Below, in pieces: positions 21,229-28,423 of a stretch of 59,213 nt of DNA. This stretch comes from an uncultured Verrucomicrobiota bacterium (GTDB lineage Bacteria > Verrucomicrobiota > Verrucomicrobiia > Palsa-1439), in assembly GCA_903825435.1 (NCBI GenBank), contig CAIKAP010000089.1, positions 1 through 59,213 of the forward strand, read 5' to 3'. The notes beneath the pieces were generated by a model that was not told the origin of the DNA, did no database searches, and was given only the letters and a program-made list of their open reading frames with translations. Position 1 is the first letter of the stretch, and each line of letters starts with the position of its first letter. A program made the translations under genes and the position numbers.

Positions 21229-21786
21229 GGCCTTTCCGGCGAAGCGTTCGACTCTCAATGGCGGCAATGCTCTGCAATCGAAAAGTGCTCCGTGACTGCG
21301 CTCGACGAATACATCCGGGCGCACTACCTCGGCAAGCGGCCGGCCATCGTGATGCTCGCGCTGAAAATGACGGTGCGGAAAGAGCCTGTCGGAATGGTCA
21401 TCTACTCGATGCCGCCACGGGAAGCGGACACGCGCTACGGTGGCAAGACGTGGGAACTGGCCAGACTCTACCTGCTCGACGAAATCCCGCGCAATGCCGA
21501 GACGTGGCTGATAGGCCGCAGCGTCCGCTACATCAAACAGAACCATCGGGAAGTGAAATACCTCCTGAGCTACGCTGACCCGTCCGCTGGTCATCGCGGC
21601 ACAATCTACCAAGCGGCCAACTGGAAAGCAGACGGAAGGACAGACGATGAACGCAAAACACCACGATGCGACTACTACGACGACCGCACCGGCCAGAAAT
21701 ACGGCAGGCGCGGGAACATGCCAGCGGATGCCGTCATCGTCCGCAAACCGAGGGTGTCCAAGTGGCGCTACGTCTTGGCCGTCTAA
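21145..21786 (+). CDS. Mom-like DNA-modification protein (GNAT fold) in a cassette
   Basis: 213 residues. The central part follows phage Mom and its relatives: HYLGKRPAIVML, KTWELARLYLLDEIPRNAETW (103-121), LLSYADPSAGHRGTIYQAANW (140-160). Mu Mom modifies adenine (methylcarbamoylation) and shields DNA from restriction enzymes. The ATG at 21145 lies in the left arm of p9, so the first 28 residues are palindrome-encoded. A later start would match the family better, but no good ATG exists. It fills the last cassette, whose closing core GTCTAAC begins at 21781 and overlaps the stop codon. Confidence 0.75.
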   Translation: MRGSVQMMFDCNVDVPALPLIRSSAWLDGLSGEAFDSQWRQCSAIEKCSVTALDEYIRAHYLGKRPAIVMLALKMTVRKEPVGMVIYSMPPREADTRYGGKTWELARLYLLDEIPRNAETWLIGRSVRYIKQNHREVKYLLSYADPSAGHRGTIYQAANWKADGRTDDERKTPRCDYYDDRTGQKYGRRGNMPADAVIVRKPRVSKWRYVLAV

Positions 21787-21814
21787 CAGTTTTATTATAC
21801 CACCCGTGCCAAGG
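21777..21814 (+). repeat. Closing core and end-of-array element, plus copy
   Basis: GGCCGTCTAAC closes the Mom cassette (11-base complement to its opening core). No second palindrome arm follows. Instead the AAC runs into AGTTTTATT and, a few bases on, CCGTGCCAAGG. This resembles the minus-strand end element at 1166-1200 over about 25 of 30 bases. AAGGA at 21811-21815 may also serve as ribosome-binding site for gene 21825-22163. Confidence 0.6.
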
Positions 21815-21824
21815 AATGACTCCG

Positions 21825-22163
21825 ATGCGTAGCCGATACAACAGACGAAAGGCCAAGCGATTACGCGAACATTGCCGGATGATTGCAAAGGATCGCTGGC
21901 GCGACCGGCCTCAACCAGACCCTGAGCGAATACGAGAACTAGAGGAGATCGAGATCAACAATCTACCGCGCAAGCAAGGTGATGCCCTCGGATGTTGGCA
22001 ATGGACGGATTTCGGGACTGGCAAGATCCGTCGATGGATCGTGCGAATTGGCGACAGATCTGACCGAATCACCACCGAAACGCCAGATGGTAAGAAAACG
22101 CTGTCGAGCGGGTGGACATGGGTAATGGACCACCTGAGAGGATACTTGGCCGGAAGGAAATGA
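21825..22163 (+). CDS. Hypothetical protein, 112 aa
   Basis: Not recognised. An Arg/Lys-rich N-terminus (MRSRYNRRKAKRLREHCRM) is followed by WQWTDFGTGKIRRWIVRIGDRSDRITTETPDG, a WWE- or SH3-like beta sheet. First gene after the cassette array. AAGGA 9 bases before the ATG is one of the few Shine-Dalgarno-like sequences in the genome. An ATG at 21816 is also possible. Confidence 0.5.
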   Translation: MRSRYNRRKAKRLREHCRMIAKDRWRDRPQPDPERIRELEEIEINNLPRKQGDALGCWQWTDFGTGKIRRWIVRIGDRSDRITTETPDGKKTLSSGWTWVMDHLRGYLAGRK

Positions 22164-22167
22164 AACC

Positions 22168-22554
22168 ATGAAGACTATCACCTATCTACGCGCCGGTCGC
22201 CAGCGCCGATCAACGGGAACCATGTGCGGTGCCAATAGCCTCGGTCAGTGGGTTAAGCCAGCGCACATAGGATGGAAACGCGTGCTCGTTACCAAGGAAG
22301 AAGTCGCCGCCGGTGCCAAGCAGCCGCCTTACACGCCCAGGCAAAAGAACGCGGAATCGCCAGAGAAAGAAAAGCGCGAACGCAAGCCTAAGCCTCCGGT
22401 GGTGCCGAGGTGGAAACTGTTGGTGGACTCGCTCCGTTTGTTTCGATTCCCATCCAGCGACGGACGCAAAACGGCGGAAGTGCAAATCGACTTGCTCTTG
22501 ACGATTGCCGACGAACTGGAGTCCGCACACACCCAACCATCCCTACCGCTATGA
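22168..22554 (+). CDS. Hypothetical protein, 128 aa
   Basis: Not recognised. The N-terminus is short and basic, the middle is a long Lys/Pro/Arg-rich linker (EKEKRERKPKPPVVPRWK), and the end is helical (TAEVQIDLLLTIADELE). Starts 4 bases after the previous stop; the leader carries GGAAGGAAA. Ends with ATGA overlap. Probably an early accessory protein of unknown role. Confidence 0.5.
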   Translation: MKTITYLRAGRQRRSTGTMCGANSLGQWVKPAHIGWKRVLVTKEEVAAGAKQPPYTPRQKNAESPEKEKRERKPKPPVVPRWKLLVDSLRLFRFPSSDGRKTAEVQIDLLLTIADELESAHTQPSLPL

Positions 22555-22922
22555 CAACCCCATCCAAGCCCACGGATCTATGGACACCCGACGACGCACC
22601 GACCGTCGAGGAAGACGGACTCGCGCCATTCCGCTATTGGGTGGAGTCAGACAGCGACATCGAGCGGCGCTATTTGTGCGACATCACCGCCAACGACGGA
22701 CTAGGCCGGTGCTCATGCGTGGACTTCCAGATGGTCTGCGAGCCAAACCAGCGCCGCCTTGGATTCCGCATCCCCTACGCGAAAGGCAGGACAGGAAGAA
22801 CAGATTGCCGGCATTTGAACGCGTCCAGAGCCTACTTCTTCGAGCACGTCACCCGCCCAATGCTGGCCGGATTCAAGAACGGCATCAGCCAACCCTCACC
22901 CCAAACCAACCAAGAACCATGA
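22551..22922 (+). CDS. SWIM-like zinc-finger protein, 123 aa
   Basis: CSCVDF (Cys-X-Cys) is followed after about 40 residues by DCRHL (Cys-X-His), the ligand order of SWIM zinc fingers. An acidic N-terminus and an Arg-rich middle surround it (NQRRLGFRIPYAKGRTGRT). SWIM domains bind DNA or proteins. Coupled by ATGA overlaps to the genes on both sides. Confidence 0.6.
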   Translation: MTTPSKPTDLWTPDDAPTVEEDGLAPFRYWVESDSDIERRYLCDITANDGLGRCSCVDFQMVCEPNQRRLGFRIPYAKGRTGRTDCRHLNASRAYFFEHVTRPMLAGFKNGISQPSPQTNQEP

Positions 22923-23407
22923 GCAAAGGACCAAGACCCCGCCCCTACAACCCGCACGTCGAAGCCGCCAACCGCGCGGCCATCGACTTCTCGAAACGCC
23001 AGGACCGCAAGCACTGTGAAAGGCATACCCGGGAGCATCCCTACTGTGTGGACTGCCTAAAATTGAATTGGCAACAGGATTACCTTCACGCCGCCGAGCG
23101 GATCGCCCTCAAGGTGACGGGACCGCCGGAAACGATCCGATTCAATGTCAGCGAGTCAGACTCGGACTATCTCAAGCGAACCGGACATACCCGTGCAGAC
23201 GTAGAGAGCTTTGTTGTTTTAAGAAAAATAATCGACGAGCCAAAATACTGCCGCCGCTGCGACAAGAACACAGTCCCATCGTGGGGCGACCTCTGCCCGA
23301 CCTGCGAACGCTTCGAGGACGCCCGCCAGGAAGCCGGGGCCGAGGAGATGGAAGAACGCGCCCTGCGCTCACAGGCCGCCAGGAACTACGCGGAGGAAAA
23401 CCCATGA
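22919..23407 (+). CDS. Zinc-ribbon protein, 162 aa
   Basis: Two metal-binding pieces: HCERHTREHPYCVDC at about 35-50 and YCRRCDKNT...LCPTC at about 110-130. Between them lies a helical section with SDYLKRTGHTRADVESFVVLRK. The end is acidic and helical. No enzyme motif is seen. Start and stop are set by ATGA overlaps. The role is unknown; nucleic-acid binding is likely. Confidence 0.55.
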   Translation: MSKGPRPRPYNPHVEAANRAAIDFSKRQDRKHCERHTREHPYCVDCLKLNWQQDYLHAAERIALKVTGPPETIRFNVSESDSDYLKRTGHTRADVESFVVLRKIIDEPKYCRRCDKNTVPSWGDLCPTCERFEDARQEAGAEEMEERALRSQAARNYAEENP

Positions 23408-23739
23408 TCACCTTCCTCAACGGTCCCGCCAAAGGCCAATCCCTCTCGCTCACCCGTGCCGCCTACTTTCTCCGCATCGTCCACGGACCCAAGGGATGGG
23501 ACGGGCTAGACCAACTCGAAGACACCCCGGCACCCGATGAGACGATCCACATCTATCGCGCCGCCAACACACCAAGCACCGTGCATGTGGACGGCTGCAC
23601 CAACGGCAAACGCTGGAGCAAGTGGATGGTCCACGGCGAATACCGCCTCGCTATCGAACAGCCCGACGACGCGACCGCAAGAAACAACCCGGCATGGCGC
23701 GAGTGGTGCCAAGACCAAGCGAAGAAAGGCAACCGATGA
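23404..23739 (+). CDS. Hypothetical protein, 111 aa
   Basis: Not recognised. It starts MITFLNGPAKGQSLSLTRAAYFLRIVHG, a beta-sheet opening common in small phage proteins, and continues with ETIHIYRAANTPSTVHVDG. A Trp-rich helical end follows (NPAWREWCQDQAKKG). Coupled to its neighbours by ATGA overlaps. Confidence 0.55.
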   Translation: MITFLNGPAKGQSLSLTRAAYFLRIVHGPKGWDGLDQLEDTPAPDETIHIYRAANTPSTVHVDGCTNGKRWSKWMVHGEYRLAIEQPDDATARNNPAWREWCQDQAKKGNR

Positions 23740-23912
23740 ACTCACAGGACTTCACTCAGACCACCTCATGGTATCAGGGAACCCGCAGTGGACGCCCAGG
23801 ATCAGGCGAGCGCCCGGTGTTCATCCTGCGGCACCCGGATGAACGCTGTTCTACGCCATGGTCACGCTGCACCCGCCGCACTGGACGTGGCACGTCACGG
23901 GCAGGACGATGA
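23736..23912 (+). CDS. Hypothetical short ORF, 58 aa, overlaps next gene
   Basis: The start is coupled by ATGA to the gene before it. The first 40 residues (MNSQDFTQTTSWYQGTRSG) look natural, but the last 20 are Arg/Ser/Thr-rich and overlap the following gene in another frame. A frameshift that joins this frame to 23858-24064 would make one protein of natural composition. Confidence 0.35.
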   Translation: MNSQDFTQTTSWYQGTRSGRPGSGERPVFILRHPDERCSTPWSRCTRRTGRGTSRAGR

Positions 23913-24064
23913 GCTACGCCGCCACCGGACGCGCCCCGCGCAAGCGCCAGGCCATGCGCCAGGCGATCACCGCCCTCGAAGAGTTCTACGCCAAGTGCCA
24001 GGCGCTATCTCCCATAGCGCAGGACGCATCAGGCCGCTTTATCACCGCCCCGCCCGCCAAGTAG
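23858..24064 (+). CDS. Hypothetical protein, 68 aa
   Basis: Not recognised. HPPHWTWHVTGRTMSYAATGRAPRK is followed by a helix (RQAMRQAITALEEFYAKCQ). The beta strand and basic turn then helix could be a small DNA-binding fold. Last plus-strand gene before the hairpin at 24110. Overlaps 23736-23912 by 55 bases. Confidence 0.5.
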   Translation: MVTLHPPHWTWHVTGRTMSYAATGRAPRKRQAMRQAITALEEFYAKCQALSPIAQDASGRFITAPPAK

Positions 24065-24109
24065 TCCCAAAATCGCGCCCAAGCCCTCCACGGGAATCCT
24101 GGACGCAAA

Positions 24110-24137
24110 GACGCCCACCCCGGAAACAGGGTGGGCG
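24110..24137. terminator. Bidirectional hairpin terminator between converging units
   Basis: ACGCCCACCC pairs perfectly with GGGTGGGCGT (10 bp) around an 8-base loop. It sits between the end of the plus-strand early genes (24064) and the end of the minus-strand operon (24158), as expected for a shared terminator. No long T run follows. Confidence 0.65.
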
Positions 24138-24157
24138 TGATTCGTCAAACGGGCGTT

Positions 24158-24337
24158 CTACTTCCTAGCCCTCCGCTTCGACAGCGACCTGATCGCCATC
24201 ACCATCTCTGGTGACAACTTCACCCGCCCGCCCTCGCGGGAGTTCACGGTCGCCCGAGTCACCCCGAGCGCGTCAGCCAAGCCCTGCTGGGTCAGTCCCA
24301 GCGCCTTGCGGTGTTCGCGGTATTCGATGGCGGTCAC
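24158..24337 (-). CDS. XRE-family HTH protein, 59 aa, GTG start
   Basis: Reads VTAIEYREHRKALGLTQQGL then ADALGVTRATVNSREGG, an XRE domain that fills the whole protein. The GTG at 24337 overlaps the TGA of the gene before it (GTGA), which supports the start. Last gene of a four-gene minus-strand operon (25133 to 24158) that diverges from the late region. It may repress the early or late promoters. Confidence 0.7.
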   Translation of the reverse strand: MTAIEYREHRKALGLTQQGLADALGVTRATVNSREGGRVKLSPEMVMAIRSLSKRRARK

Positions 24338-24558
24338 AACGCCACCCCCGATCCGACGAGTTCACGCACAGCCGGCAGAGCCACCGGCATCACGCCAAGC
24401 GGCTCACGATAGCCAGTGGCGGCGCGCGCAACCAGCGCCCGAGCGGCCCCAGCCGCGTGGTCAGGCACCAGCCAGCCGCGCTTCGATTTGTCCCAGTGAC
24501 CCCCGAGCGCGATGATCTGCAGCCGCACAGGGTAGGTGTTGCCGGTGATGAGAGTCAT
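24334..24558 (-). CDS. Small 'TGNTYPVR' domain protein, 74 aa
   Basis: Starts LITGNTYPVRLQIIALGGHWDKSKRGWLVPDHAAGAARAL. This short alpha/beta domain recurs in phage and bacterial proteins linked to DNA processing and helicases, usually as 'GNTYPVKD.LKALGGRWD....GW'. The family function is not established. Coupled to neighbours by overlaps at both ends. Confidence 0.6.
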   Translation of the reverse strand: MTLITGNTYPVRLQIIALGGHWDKSKRGWLVPDHAAGAARALVARAATGYREPLGVMPVALPAVRELVGSGVAL

Positions 24559-24800
24559 GACTCCACCTCCGATCCCTTGAGCGCCGAGCGGGCGGCATTG
24601 TAACGATCAGTAGCCTCCGGGGAGCACGAGCACTTCGCGTGGAGCGCTGGCAACGCCTCATGCAACGCGTGGTGCAGATCGGCACGCTGCCACTCCATGG
24701 CCAACGCATCCGCCCGCAGGCGATTGTAGGCATGCCCGAGCGTCTGCACATCAGGCGGGCACTCGGCATCAAAGACAGGGTATTCTTCGGCAATTTTCAT
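24555..24800 (-). CDS. Hypothetical helical protein, 81 aa
   Basis: Not recognised. Helical (PDVQTLGHAYNRLRADALAMEWQRADLHHALHEALPALHAK) with CSCSP in the second half. The leader on the minus strand is AAGAAACGAAACC before the ATG. The stop overlaps the next gene by ATGA. Confidence 0.55.
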   Translation of the reverse strand: MKIAEEYPVFDAECPPDVQTLGHAYNRLRADALAMEWQRADLHHALHEALPALHAKCSCSPEATDRYNAARSALKGSEVES

Positions 24801-24842
24801 GGTTTCGTTTCTTTCTTGGTTTGGTTTACAGACGGGAGAGTT

Positions 24843-25133
24843 TCAGCGGTGAATCCCATGGAACCGCCCACCACAGGAGCACTCGCAATGTTGCCCACGC
24901 GCATGGGTGCAGGACGCGTTGCATTTGTGGCCAGAGCCATCCATGTCGAACCGCACCGTGCGCGTCACTGGCAGGAGCGCCCCAGACGGGCTGTAGCCGC
25001 ACCGGACACCATCGCGGACAGTCACAGCCGACACCGGCACAGACCCGGCAAAATGGCGCGTACGGACGCGAGGACCGGCCACTGGCAGGACGGCGACATC
25101 AGAATCGAAGGGGAAGAGGGATTGAGCGGTCAT
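24843..25133 (-). CDS. Cys-rich metal-binding protein, 96 aa
   Basis: The last 35 residues carry a tight Cys/His cluster, HKCNASCTHARGQHCECSCGG, followed by RFHGIHR, which could bind zinc or an iron-sulfur cluster. The N-terminal 60 residues are beta-rich (SAVTVRDGVRCGYSPSGALLP). The ATG at 25133 is chosen because a longer frame to 25268 has no leader of the usual type. First gene of the minus-strand operon. Confidence 0.6.
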   Translation of the reverse strand: MTAQSLFPFDSDVAVLPVAGPRVRTRHFAGSVPVSAVTVRDGVRCGYSPSGALLPVTRTVRFDMDGSGHKCNASCTHARGQHCECSCGGRFHGIHR

Positions 25134-25318
25134 GGAAGCGTTTCTTTCGGGTAGGGGTTGGGGACTCAGGAAGCCTCGCGGCGACAGGGACAACGTAAAG
25201 GAGTTTGACATGGATACAACATAATTCTGCATCTGGAAATGACAAACATCCCGACATCCTACAGCCAAGCGGAACGCAGCCCAAAACTATTAGATTTCCA
25301 CCCCAAGAAAACGCGCCC

Positions 25319-25331
25319 CTCTGCGCCCCTT
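25319..25331 (+). promoter_or_regulatory. Late motif CTCTGCGCCCCTT before terminase small subunit
   Basis: Exact match to CTCTGCGCCC[GC]TT, 40 bases before the ATG of the first late gene. A run of T follows directly. See the finding on the late motif for all copies. Confidence 0.65.
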
Positions 25332-25358
25332 TTTTTTGAGCGTGACATCCTGATTACA

Positions 25359-25958
25359 ATGCAGACACGCCGACGAGCGAAGACCACCGACGCGCACATG
25401 AAACCGACACCGAAGAAACAAGGGAAGAAACCCACCAAACAGCGCCCGCTCACGGTCAGGCAGCAGCGATTTGCGGAATTGGTGGCTTCTGGAATGAGCG
25501 GGACGCAAGCATGGTTACAGGTGTACCCCAAGTGCGCGTACGAAACAGCGCAGGCCAGCGCGAGCAAAAGCATAAGAAAAGACATGGTTGCTGCAAGAAT
25601 TGCGGAGCTTCGCAAGCCGGTGACCAAGAAACTCTTGTTCACCAAGGACAAACAGCGCGAGGAACTCTACGCAATCGGCACAAATCCCGACGCCAGCCTC
25701 ATGGCCCGCATCCGCGCCATCGAGGTCGACGCGAAGCTCGCCGGGTTCTTCGCCCCCGAGCAAGTGGTCATGGAGCAAGGCCCGCGCACGCTCGACGCGA
25801 TCAAGGAGCGTGCCGATAAGATGGCCAGCGCTCTCGACCTGCGGGCCAGGATGCTCGCCGCCAAGGTGGCAGCCAACGGTAACGGCAACGGCCACTCAAA
25901 CTGCCACAGCAACGGCAATGGCCATGTCGGCAGCCTGTCACGTTGGAACCCGTCCTAA
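25359..25958 (+). CDS. terS: Terminase small subunit
   Basis: 199 residues. Residues about 25-85 match the Terminase_2 type: PLTVRQQRFAELVASGMSGTQAWLQVYP, then ASASKSIRKDMVAARIAELR. A helical oligomerisation part follows, then an odd Asn/Gly/His repeat near the end (NGNGNGHSNCHSNGNGH). It binds the packaging site and starts DNA packaging with TerL. The ATG at 25359 lies 40 bases after a copy of the late motif, which favours it over the ATG at 25239. Confidence 0.85.
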   Translation: MQTRRRAKTTDAHMKPTPKKQGKKPTKQRPLTVRQQRFAELVASGMSGTQAWLQVYPKCAYETAQASASKSIRKDMVAARIAELRKPVTKKLLFTKDKQREELYAIGTNPDASLMARIRAIEVDAKLAGFFAPEQVVMEQGPRTLDAIKERADKMASALDLRARMLAAKVAANGNGNGHSNCHSNGNGHVGSLSRWNPS

Positions 25959-25963
25959 TCCCC

Positions 25964-27775
25964 ATGCCCCGCCTCGCCGACCCGCTGGAAATCGCATTTG
26001 CAGCCGCCATCCGCGACCGCACACCGGCCGAACTGGAAGCGCTCGCACTAAAATCCCCAGCCATCCACTTTGCCTGCTTCTGCACGATCCGCGACAAAAA
26101 CAACGACCTGATCGCAGGCCCAACACCAAACATCCTCCAACTGCGGATTTCAGAGGCATACGAAACGCTGACAGCGATGGGAGTGAAGGTGCGCATCATC
26201 GTCACCAAGCCCAGGCGGGCCGGATGCTCGACGTTTTGTGCTCACGTCCTCTACCACCACGGGATGCGCAAACCCTGCGAAGGCATCGCCATCGCGGACA
26301 AAAAGGAGCACTCGGAAGCCCTGCTCGAAAAGCTGAAATCCTACACCAGCACCGACGCCTATCCATGGGAAACCCCGATGATCAGCGACCCGTCATTCAG
26401 CATCGAGTGGGCCAACGGCACCAAGTGGACGGTGGACACGGCCCAGAACCCGAACGCCAGCGTTGGCGACACCAACACGCTCGGCCTGTTCAGCGAGGTC
26501 AGCAAGTGGCCCAAGACCACCCAGCGCAACGACGCCGACGTTATGGCAGCCGTGTTGCCAACCCTGAGCGGATCCGCCACCGTGGCATTCAGCGAGTCAA
26601 CGCCCGAGGGAGCCGTGGGATTCCAGCACGACACGTGGAAAACCGCGGTCACACTGGAAGAGTTCATCCGCATGCACGAAGCCGGCATCAGGCCGGAAGA
26701 GCAGTGGGTCAAGGTGTTCGCCGCGTGGTTCGAGTTTGCGGACAACCGGCGCAAAGAACCGATAACGCCCGAGGAAGCGGCGCTGATCGAAGCTACCCTT
26801 GAGGACGACGAACGGGCGGAGCGCGAGAAGTATGGACTCGACTATGAGCAGATCGCGTGGCGGCGCGAGATCATCAAAAACGTCTGCAAGGGGGACAAAA
26901 AGAAGTTCTCTTACTACTACCCGTCCAACGACATCGACTGTTGGCTTGCCAGCGGCAGCCCGCGCTTCGACATGCAGGTGCTCGCCGAGATGCAGCAGAT
27001 CGCCAGTAGCCAGACGCCCGAGGTCGGGCACCTCGTCCCCCAGGGGCGCAGCGGAGATGGTCCCATTGTTTTCCAGCGTGCCAACGAGGGTTTGATTTAC
27101 ATATGGGAGCGGCCCGCACCGCGCCTGCGCTACCTGGTGGCGCTCGACCCGGCCACCGACAAGAGCCAAACAGTAGGAGCCGATCCCGACCGGCACAGCC
27201 TCAAGGTTTGGCGGGCGGGCTACCACGATACGGCTAACAATGTCTGGCGCAACGCCAAGGTCGTCGCTAGGCTCAAGCCACCGTTCTACGGCGAGGGTGA
27301 CGAGGTAGCAGCCCACGCGGTGCGCCTGTGCAAGTTCTACGGACACTGCATATTCTGGGGGGAAACCAACATGGGCCTCGACATCGTGCGCCAGGTTAAG
27401 GCCGCCGGCATCGCGGTGGGCAAGCGGCATCCGCTCAGCCACCGGACAGGCGAAACCATCGAGCAATTCGGATTCCGCCTCAAGGACGAGCAGGAGCGCA
27501 ACGCCATCATCGAGGGTCTGGCCGCGGCAATCCGCGAACGCAGGATCGATATCCCGTGCGCCCACACCATGGGCGAGTACATGCGCTTCATCCGCAAACC
27601 CAACGGCAGAGCCGAGGCAGCGAGCGGAGCACACGACGACGACGTCATGAGCGATGCCATGGCGTGGGAATCGATGGTCAGCGCCACCGAGTACAGCGTC
27701 CACAAGGCCCAGAACGTGGACCCGCCCGACCTGAACTCATGGCGAACGGTCAACGCGGTGCGGCGCGGGTATTGA
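25964..27775 (+). CDS. terL: Terminase large subunit
   Basis: 603 residues. The ATPase part has a deviant Walker A (TKPRRAGCST). The nuclease part shows the RNase-H-like start LRYLVALDPATDKSQ, then IFWGETNMGLDIVRQ and a late AASGAHDDDVMSDAM, the usual acidic cluster. It translocates DNA into the prohead and cuts it. It begins just after the TerS stop; a TTG at 25943 is a less likely start. Part of the nuclease domain (GADPDRHSLKVWRAGYHD) is repeated in the small gene 27834-28082. Confidence 0.88.
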   Translation: MPRLADPLEIAFAAAIRDRTPAELEALALKSPAIHFACFCTIRDKNNDLIAGPTPNILQLRISEAYETLTAMGVKVRIIVTKPRRAGCSTFCAHVLYHHGMRKPCEGIAIADKKEHSEALLEKLKSYTSTDAYPWETPMISDPSFSIEWANGTKWTVDTAQNPNASVGDTNTLGLFSEVSKWPKTTQRNDADVMAAVLPTLSGSATVAFSESTPEGAVGFQHDTWKTAVTLEEFIRMHEAGIRPEEQWVKVFAAWFEFADNRRKEPITPEEAALIEATLEDDERAEREKYGLDYEQIAWRREIIKNVCKGDKKKFSYYYPSNDIDCWLASGSPRFDMQVLAEMQQIASSQTPEVGHLVPQGRSGDGPIVFQRANEGLIYIWERPAPRLRYLVALDPATDKSQTVGADPDRHSLKVWRAGYHDTANNVWRNAKVVARLKPPFYGEGDEVAAHAVRLCKFYGHCIFWGETNMGLDIVRQVKAAGIAVGKRHPLSHRTGETIEQFGFRLKDEQERNAIIEGLAAAIRERRIDIPCAHTMGEYMRFIRKPNGRAEAASGAHDDDVMSDAMAWESMVSATEYSVHKAQNVDPPDLNSWRTVNAVRRGY

Positions 27776-27833
27776 ACCAACGCCCGTTTGATTGCAGCTT
27801 GACACCCTGAGCACCAACGGGTAAAGAGCGGGC

Positions 27834-28082
27834 ATGAACACGAACCAACTGCCCTCACTCGCCCAGCCGTGCCCCGCGTGCCTTGGCACCAAGCTCCTAC
27901 TGAACGATCCCTGCCACCGGCACCGGAAGTGCCCCGCGTGCGGCGGAACCGGTCGGCACAAAGTCGACATCGGCGCGGATACCGACCGGCACAGCGTGCT
28001 GATATTGAAAGCAGGCTACCACGACGCAACGAACAACCGATGGATGCCGGCCAAAGTGATCGCTAGGCTCCGCGCAGCCTGA
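27834..28082 (+). CDS. Zinc-ribbon protein carrying a duplicated TerL fragment
   Basis: 82 residues. The first 45 hold two Cys pairs of the DnaJ zinc-finger type (CPACLGTK and CPACGGTG). The last 37 (GADTDRHSVLILKAGYHD, then AKVIARL) are clearly homologous to TerL residues starting at GADPDRHSLKVWRAGYHD and running to AKVVARL, both in protein and in DNA (27171-27283 against 27966-28078). So a piece of the terminase gene was copied next door and fused to a zinc ribbon. It might compete with or regulate TerL, or be a relic of recombination. Confidence 0.65.
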   Translation: MNTNQLPSLAQPCPACLGTKLLLNDPCHRHRKCPACGGTGRHKVDIGADTDRHSVLILKAGYHDATNNRWMPAKVIARLRAA

Positions 28083-28083
28083 C

Positions 28084-28096
28084 CTCTGCGCCCCTT
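28084..28096 (+). promoter_or_regulatory. Late motif CTCTGCGCCCCTT in noncoding gap
   Basis: Exact motif copy 2 bases after the stop of gene 27834-28082. No start codon lies at the usual distance. It may drive a noncoding RNA or act with the copy at 28410. Confidence 0.5.
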
Positions 28097-28275
28097 GGCG
28101 GCCGGTGGGAATCGCGTCACCATCACAGACGCTGCAATGATTTCCAGCGGCAACGCAATCAGGACCGGTAAGCCGATAGAGCCGGAAAACGCGGGGGTTT
28201 TTCCTTCGACATGGTTCCACCTCATAACTCCCTGACCTGGCAGGGTCCGCATCATCGGCCCAGGACCAAAGAAAC

Positions 28276-28306
28276 AGCCCGAGCAAGTAGCGACCTCGCT
28301 CGGGCT
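28276..28306. terminator. Hairpin in noncoding gap
   Basis: AGCCCGAGC pairs with GCTCGGGCT (9 bp) around 13 bases. It could end transcription from the terminase operon or from the motif at 28084. No T run follows, so intrinsic termination is uncertain. Confidence 0.45.
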
Positions 28307-28409
28307 GACTGCCTGCGGGATTGGAACCCACAACGGATGGTTAAGACATGGTCGAAGCATAGGCCGCGCAACCCCGTGACACCATGGGCAGTAACCCTGC
28401 TAACCACCC

Positions 28410-28423
28410 CGCCTGCGCCCGTA
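28410..28423 (+). promoter_or_regulatory. Late motif variant before megaprotein gene
   Basis: CGCCTGCGCCCGTA, a near match to CTCTGCGCCCGTT, 48 bases before ATG 28458. The spacing equals that at the portal and scaffold genes. Confidence 0.5.

Noticed and set aside
24211-24603. A 130-codon plus-strand frame rich in Arg, Pro and Ser
   Set aside because: It is antisense to an XRE gene and to the conserved 74-aa gene, both coupled by overlaps. Treated as a shadow.
25180-25240. TTGACAT followed by TAATTC as a sigma-70 promoter
   Set aside because: The gap between the two hexamer-like boxes is about 11 bases, too short for a standard promoter.
25943-25963. A TTG start for TerL seven codons upstream
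   Set aside because: The ATG at 25964 follows the TerS stop directly and gives a normal N-terminus. The TTG is possible but not needed.
28250-28390. A tRNA-like stretch on the minus strand with a T-arm-like GTGGGTTCCAATCCC and partly pairing ends
   Set aside because: The acceptor and anticodon stems have mismatches, and the 5' half is about 14 bases too long. No cloverleaf can be drawn, so no tRNA is called.
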